Assembly: GCA_013138735.1 (NCBI GenBank)
Contig: WTCE01000032.1
Span: 1 to 64,000, forward strand
DNA length: 64,000 nucleotides
Reading direction: 5' to 3'
Source: Crocinitomix sp.
GTDB lineage: Bacteria; Bacteroidota; Bacteroidia; Flavobacteriales_D; Crocinitomicaceae
The first letter of the stretch is position 1. Every line of letters begins with the position of its first letter. The notes under the pieces are model-generated. The model was not told the origin of the DNA and searched no databases. It saw nothing but the letters and a program-made list of their open reading frames with translations. Below are positions 61,304-64,000 of the stretch, in pieces. The translations under genes were made by a program, and so were the position numbers.

Positions 61304-62596
61304 TTAATCCCAATCAACTGAATTGAAAATCGTCGCACTTGGCGTGTTCGAATTTAAGTTCAACTCTTCTTGCGGATACGGGTATCTACGAGGAATTGCA
61401 GTTCCAGTATTTGGTGTCAAAGCAGGAAGTCCTGTTCTTCTCCAATCGTTAAACACTTCCGGATCTTGAAACAAAGCAATATACTTTTGTGTCATGATAT
61501 GGTCCAATGTTAAAGAACCTGCTCCTGGATCAATCTCTGGTTGAGCAATATAAGCTGCAGCACTATCTGCATAACCTACCATACCAAAAGACAAATTGAT
61601 TGCCTCAATGTATAAAGGATGTGCAGCAGCAGCTCCAAACTCATGGAAAGTACACTCAGCTTCAATGAATTTTTGTTCTGTCACTGTTCCTAAGAATACT
61701 GAACGATCACCAGTCATGAATGGATGTGCATCATCAAAAGCATGATCATACAAGTGTCTACGTGGATCATTTAGATCGTTGATTAACTCTTGTAATTTAC
61801 TCCCAATTGCGCAATCTCCACGTTGCTCATTAAACTGAAACGCTGGGTTAGCATTACCACCACCTGCAAAAGGGAATCCGCAATCGGCAGTTAAACCACC
61901 TGCAGCAATCGCATTCAATGCGCTTGAATAATTACCTGCATCCATTTTCGCTCTGTGTAAATATGCTCTAGCTTCGATAAAATTAGCAAAGCCAATCCAA
62001 CTTGCAGCATCACCAGCGAAGAGAGCATCTTCTGCTCCTGGAACAACTGGTCCACCATCTACCAAGTTTAGATTTGTTTTAGCCGAAGCTAACAACGTAA
62101 AAACAGTCGAATAGATGTCTGCCTGTGAATCATAAACAGGTTGCAAATTCTCAGCACCCTGAAACGCTTCTGCATATGGAGCGGCATTCCAATTATCAGT
62201 GACAACTAATAATGTATAAGCTTGCAACACTTCTGCTACGCCTTGATAATGTAGCCAGCCATCTGCTTCAGCAGCTGCTTTTAATTGTTTTAGCTCCATT
62301 AATACACCTGCATAAAGGTTATCTCCCCAAACAGTATTTACATCTTCACTTACAATACCGTAGTTTTGTAATACTGCCCATTGTCTTGACACACCAGTTA
62401 AATGTTGTGTAAAAATAGAAGAGTGTCTAGAAAGGTCACCACCATAAGCATATGCTAGTGTTCCTTCAACACCACCCAAAATTACATTTGGTGGTGCGGT
62501 TAATGGTTGATCTGGATCTGTGTTAATGTCTTCAAAGTGCTTTTTACACGAAGTAAAGATTAGCGCTAATCCAACGATAAATAATAAATTTCTCAT
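61304..62596 (-). CDS. SusD/RagB-like nutrient-binding lipoprotein
   Basis: A 430-aa outer-membrane lipoprotein (lipobox FTSC at about 14-17) of the SusD-like_2 type: start FEDINTDPDQPLTAPPNVIL, the TPR-like helical core YQGVAEVLQAYTLLVVTDNW, and the end VFNDWRRTGLPALTPNTG with IPRRYPYPQEELNLN. It forms the lid of the SusC transporter encoded 11 nt upstream. The absence of nearby glycosidases leaves the substrate open; peptides or siderophore-like ligands are as possible as sugars. Confidence 0.94.
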   Translation of the reverse strand: MRNLLFIVGLALIFTSCKKHFEDINTDPDQPLTAPPNVILGGVEGTLAYAYGGDLSRHSSIFTQHLTGVSRQWAVLQNYGIVSEDVNTVWGDNLYAGVLMELKQLKAAAEADGWLHYQGVAEVLQAYTLLVVTDNWNAAPYAEAFQGAENLQPVYDSQADIYSTVFTLLASAKTNLNLVDGGPVVPGAEDALFAGDAASWIGFANFIEARAYLHRAKMDAGNYSSALNAIAAGGLTADCGFPFAGGGNANPAFQFNEQRGDCAIGSKLQELINDLNDPRRHLYDHAFDDAHPFMTGDRSVFLGTVTEQKFIEAECTFHEFGAAAAHPLYIEAINLSFGMVGYADSAAAYIAQPEIDPGAGSLTLDHIMTQKYIALFQDPEVFNDWRRTGLPALTPNTGTAIPRRYPYPQEELNLNSNTPSATIFNSVDWD

Positions 62597-62607
62597 TTTA
62601 TTTCGTT

Positions 62608-64000
62608 TTAAAATTTAACATTAATCCCAAACGTTACTGAACGTGTGTTTGGCATATTAAAATAATCTAATCCCTGTCCGTTACTTGAACTACCTAGTAA
62701 ACTTGTTTCTGGATCAATTCCTTCATAAGGAGTGAATAATAACAAGTTATTACCTGATAAAGTGAAACGTACTTCGCTTAATGCGTTTCCAACTAATTTT
62801 TTAGCAGGAACAGCATATGAAAGTGAAGCATTTCTTAAACGGTAAGTACTAGCATCTTGAATAAAGTGTTCAGCAACTGATCCGAATCCTCCTCCGTTGT
62901 CAGTATACCAATCTTCATTCAATCCAACAAGTACGTCATTTGTACCTGAAGTAACAACGTTACCGTCAGCATCAACATGACCAGCAATACCTTCAAATAC
63001 AGTTGTCTCAGCTCCTGGGATATCTCTATTTTCTGTGTTTGCACTTGTTCCGAAGAATGTCATAGCACCTTGTGTACCATTCCACATTTCTCCACCAACT
63101 TTCATATCGAATAAGAAAGATAATGTGAAATCTGCTACTCTTAATCTATTCGTGATTCCTAATAAGAAATCAGGATTTGGATTACCAATCACTTCTAATT
63201 CAGAGCTAGCTAATGGATAACCATAAAGAAAGCTAGTAGGATCATCATTAATAATCATGTTTCCTGCGTCATCTCTTAAGAAAACACCACCATAAATTTG
63301 ACCGAATTCTTGACCAGGAATGTGATAAACACCAGTTCCTGTAAATCCTCCTAAGAACAATTGATCTAAACCGTCACTTAGTTCATTTACGATAGTTTTA
63401 TACTTTGAGAAATTTGCTCCGATCGTCCATTTAACATTTTTAGTTTGAATTGGTGTTCCAGAAATTGCAACATCCAATCCATTTGTAGTTAAACTACCCG
63501 TATTTAAGAAAATAACAGTATATCCTGTAGCTCCTGATACCGTCGCTGGTACAATTGCACTTTCAGTTTGTCTGTTGTAGTAAGATACATCAATTGACAA
63601 TCTTCTATTCCAGAAATTCAAAGCGGTTCCAATCTCAAACTCATCAGAAATTTCAGGTAGCAACAATGGATTTCCAGCTACGTTATCTAATAGATAACCT
63701 GTAGTTGAGATACCATTTGTCCATCCATCAGCAATATTGTTAACACCAACTACTGGCGCATATGTAGTACTCGTTGCATAAACAGAAGAAGGCGCTTTCG
63801 CCACTCTTGCCCATGAAGCTCTAATTTTTCCGAAAGAAAACGCTGAATTATTTTTCAACCCTAACAATTCAGAAAACACAAAACTAGTAGACACTGATGG
63901 GTAGAAGAATCCAATATCTGACATGGCAACTTCTTCACCTGGTACAAGGAATCTAGAATCGTAATCCTGACGACCTGTTACTGTTAAGTATAAGAATTTC
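62608..64000 (-). CDS. SusC/RagA TonB-dependent transporter, C-terminal part
   Basis: The frame runs to the window edge, so the plug, signal peptide and N-terminal barrel are missing. The visible 463 codons are the end of the barrel: LYLTVTGRQDYDSRF, the SusC signature KIRASWARVAKAPS, ISDEFEIGTALNFWNRRLSI, DVSYYNRQTESAIVPATVSG and the terminal strand MPNTRSVTFGINVKF ending in an aromatic residue, as outer-membrane barrels do. It pairs with the SusD-like gene. Confidence 0.94.
   Translation of the reverse strand, partial: KFLYLTVTGRQDYDSRFLVPGEEVAMSDIGFFYPSVSTSFVFSELLGLKNNSAFSFGKIRASWARVAKAPSSVYATSTTYAPVVGVNNIADGWTNGISTTGYLLDNVAGNPLLLPEISDEFEIGTALNFWNRRLSIDVSYYNRQTESAIVPATVSGATGYTVIFLNTGSLTTNGLDVAISGTPIQTKNVKWTIGANFSKYKTIVNELSDGLDQLFLGGFTGTGVYHIPGQEFGQIYGGVFLRDDAGNMIINDDPTSFLYGYPLASSELEVIGNPNPDFLLGITNRLRVADFTLSFLFDMKVGGEMWNGTQGAMTFFGTSANTENRDIPGAETTVFEGIAGHVDADGNVVTSGTNDVLVGLNEDWYTDNGGGFGSVAEHFIQDASTYRLRNASLSYAVPAKKLVGNALSEVRFTLSGNNLLLFTPYEGIDPETSLLGSSSNGQGLDYFNMPNTRSVTFGINVKF

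Overview
The window is AT-rich chromosomal DNA of a Bacteroidota bacterium, most likely order Flavobacteriales. The evidence is Bacteroidetes-type promoters (TAnnTTTG -7 boxes, one with a TTTG -33 box exactly 19 nt upstream), type IX secretion (T9SS) cargo with type A and type B C-terminal sorting domains, a PorP/SprF protein, a SusC/SusD pair, a complete moxR-bat operon and many small lipoproteins.

Layout. 1-119: 5' end of a group IIC intron on the minus strand, inserted directly behind a Rho-independent terminator. 182-5574: a large secreted FG-GAP protein and a TPR lipoprotein. 5694-6967: folK and an orphan OmpR-type regulator, diverging. 7264-11597: a translation cluster on the minus strand (rplM, rpsI, rpsB, tsf, pyrH, frr). 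11772-13673: a Bacteroidetes-type amidophosphoribosyltransferase. 13787-18288: a decayed ORF, membrane and TPR proteins, sdaA and a hypothetical. 18573-26906: moxR, DUF58, a BatD-like membrane protein and batA-batE, tightly packed. 26982-28673: a pseudo-receiver/adenylate cyclase/HD fusion. 28731-39285: small lipoproteins, rmuC, an ECF sigma/anti-sigma operon with two thioredoxin-fold lipoproteins, and intergenic repeats. 39286-45484: an accessory island. 45485-52351: a T9SS operon (type B cargo, PorP/SprF, TPR-PD40-OmpA-DUF1573). 52447-57164: a LytTR regulator beside a tandemly duplicated pair of lipoprotein genes. 57510-64000: gdhA, small secreted proteins, a MORN-repeat membrane protein and susD/susC, the latter cut by the window edge.

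Two places stand out. (1) The island at the 3' end of the OmpA-like gene. Copies of that 3' end occur three times in direct orientation (about 39368, 42734 and 45277), dividing the island into two modules. One holds an XRE regulator with a 22-nt perfect palindrome, an unknown 270-aa protein, a 66-aa divergent ORF and a caspase-like (C14) protein with a large uncharacterised C-terminus. The other holds a HEPN-type protein (RNNVAH motif) flanked by GTTGGC-rich ends with inverted GTTACCAAC/GTTGGTAAC 9-mers. This looks like a modular anti-phage or cell-death island growing by repeated insertion at one site. (2) The LytTR-linked lipoprotein pairs. Each pair has a CxxCxGxC lipoprotein followed by a lipoprotein with a glycine-rich hydrophobic C-terminus. 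Each is preceded, at the same distance, by two 13-bp direct repeats exactly 21 bp apart, the geometry of LytTR operators. Neither arrangement matches a system I can name; the functions are inference.
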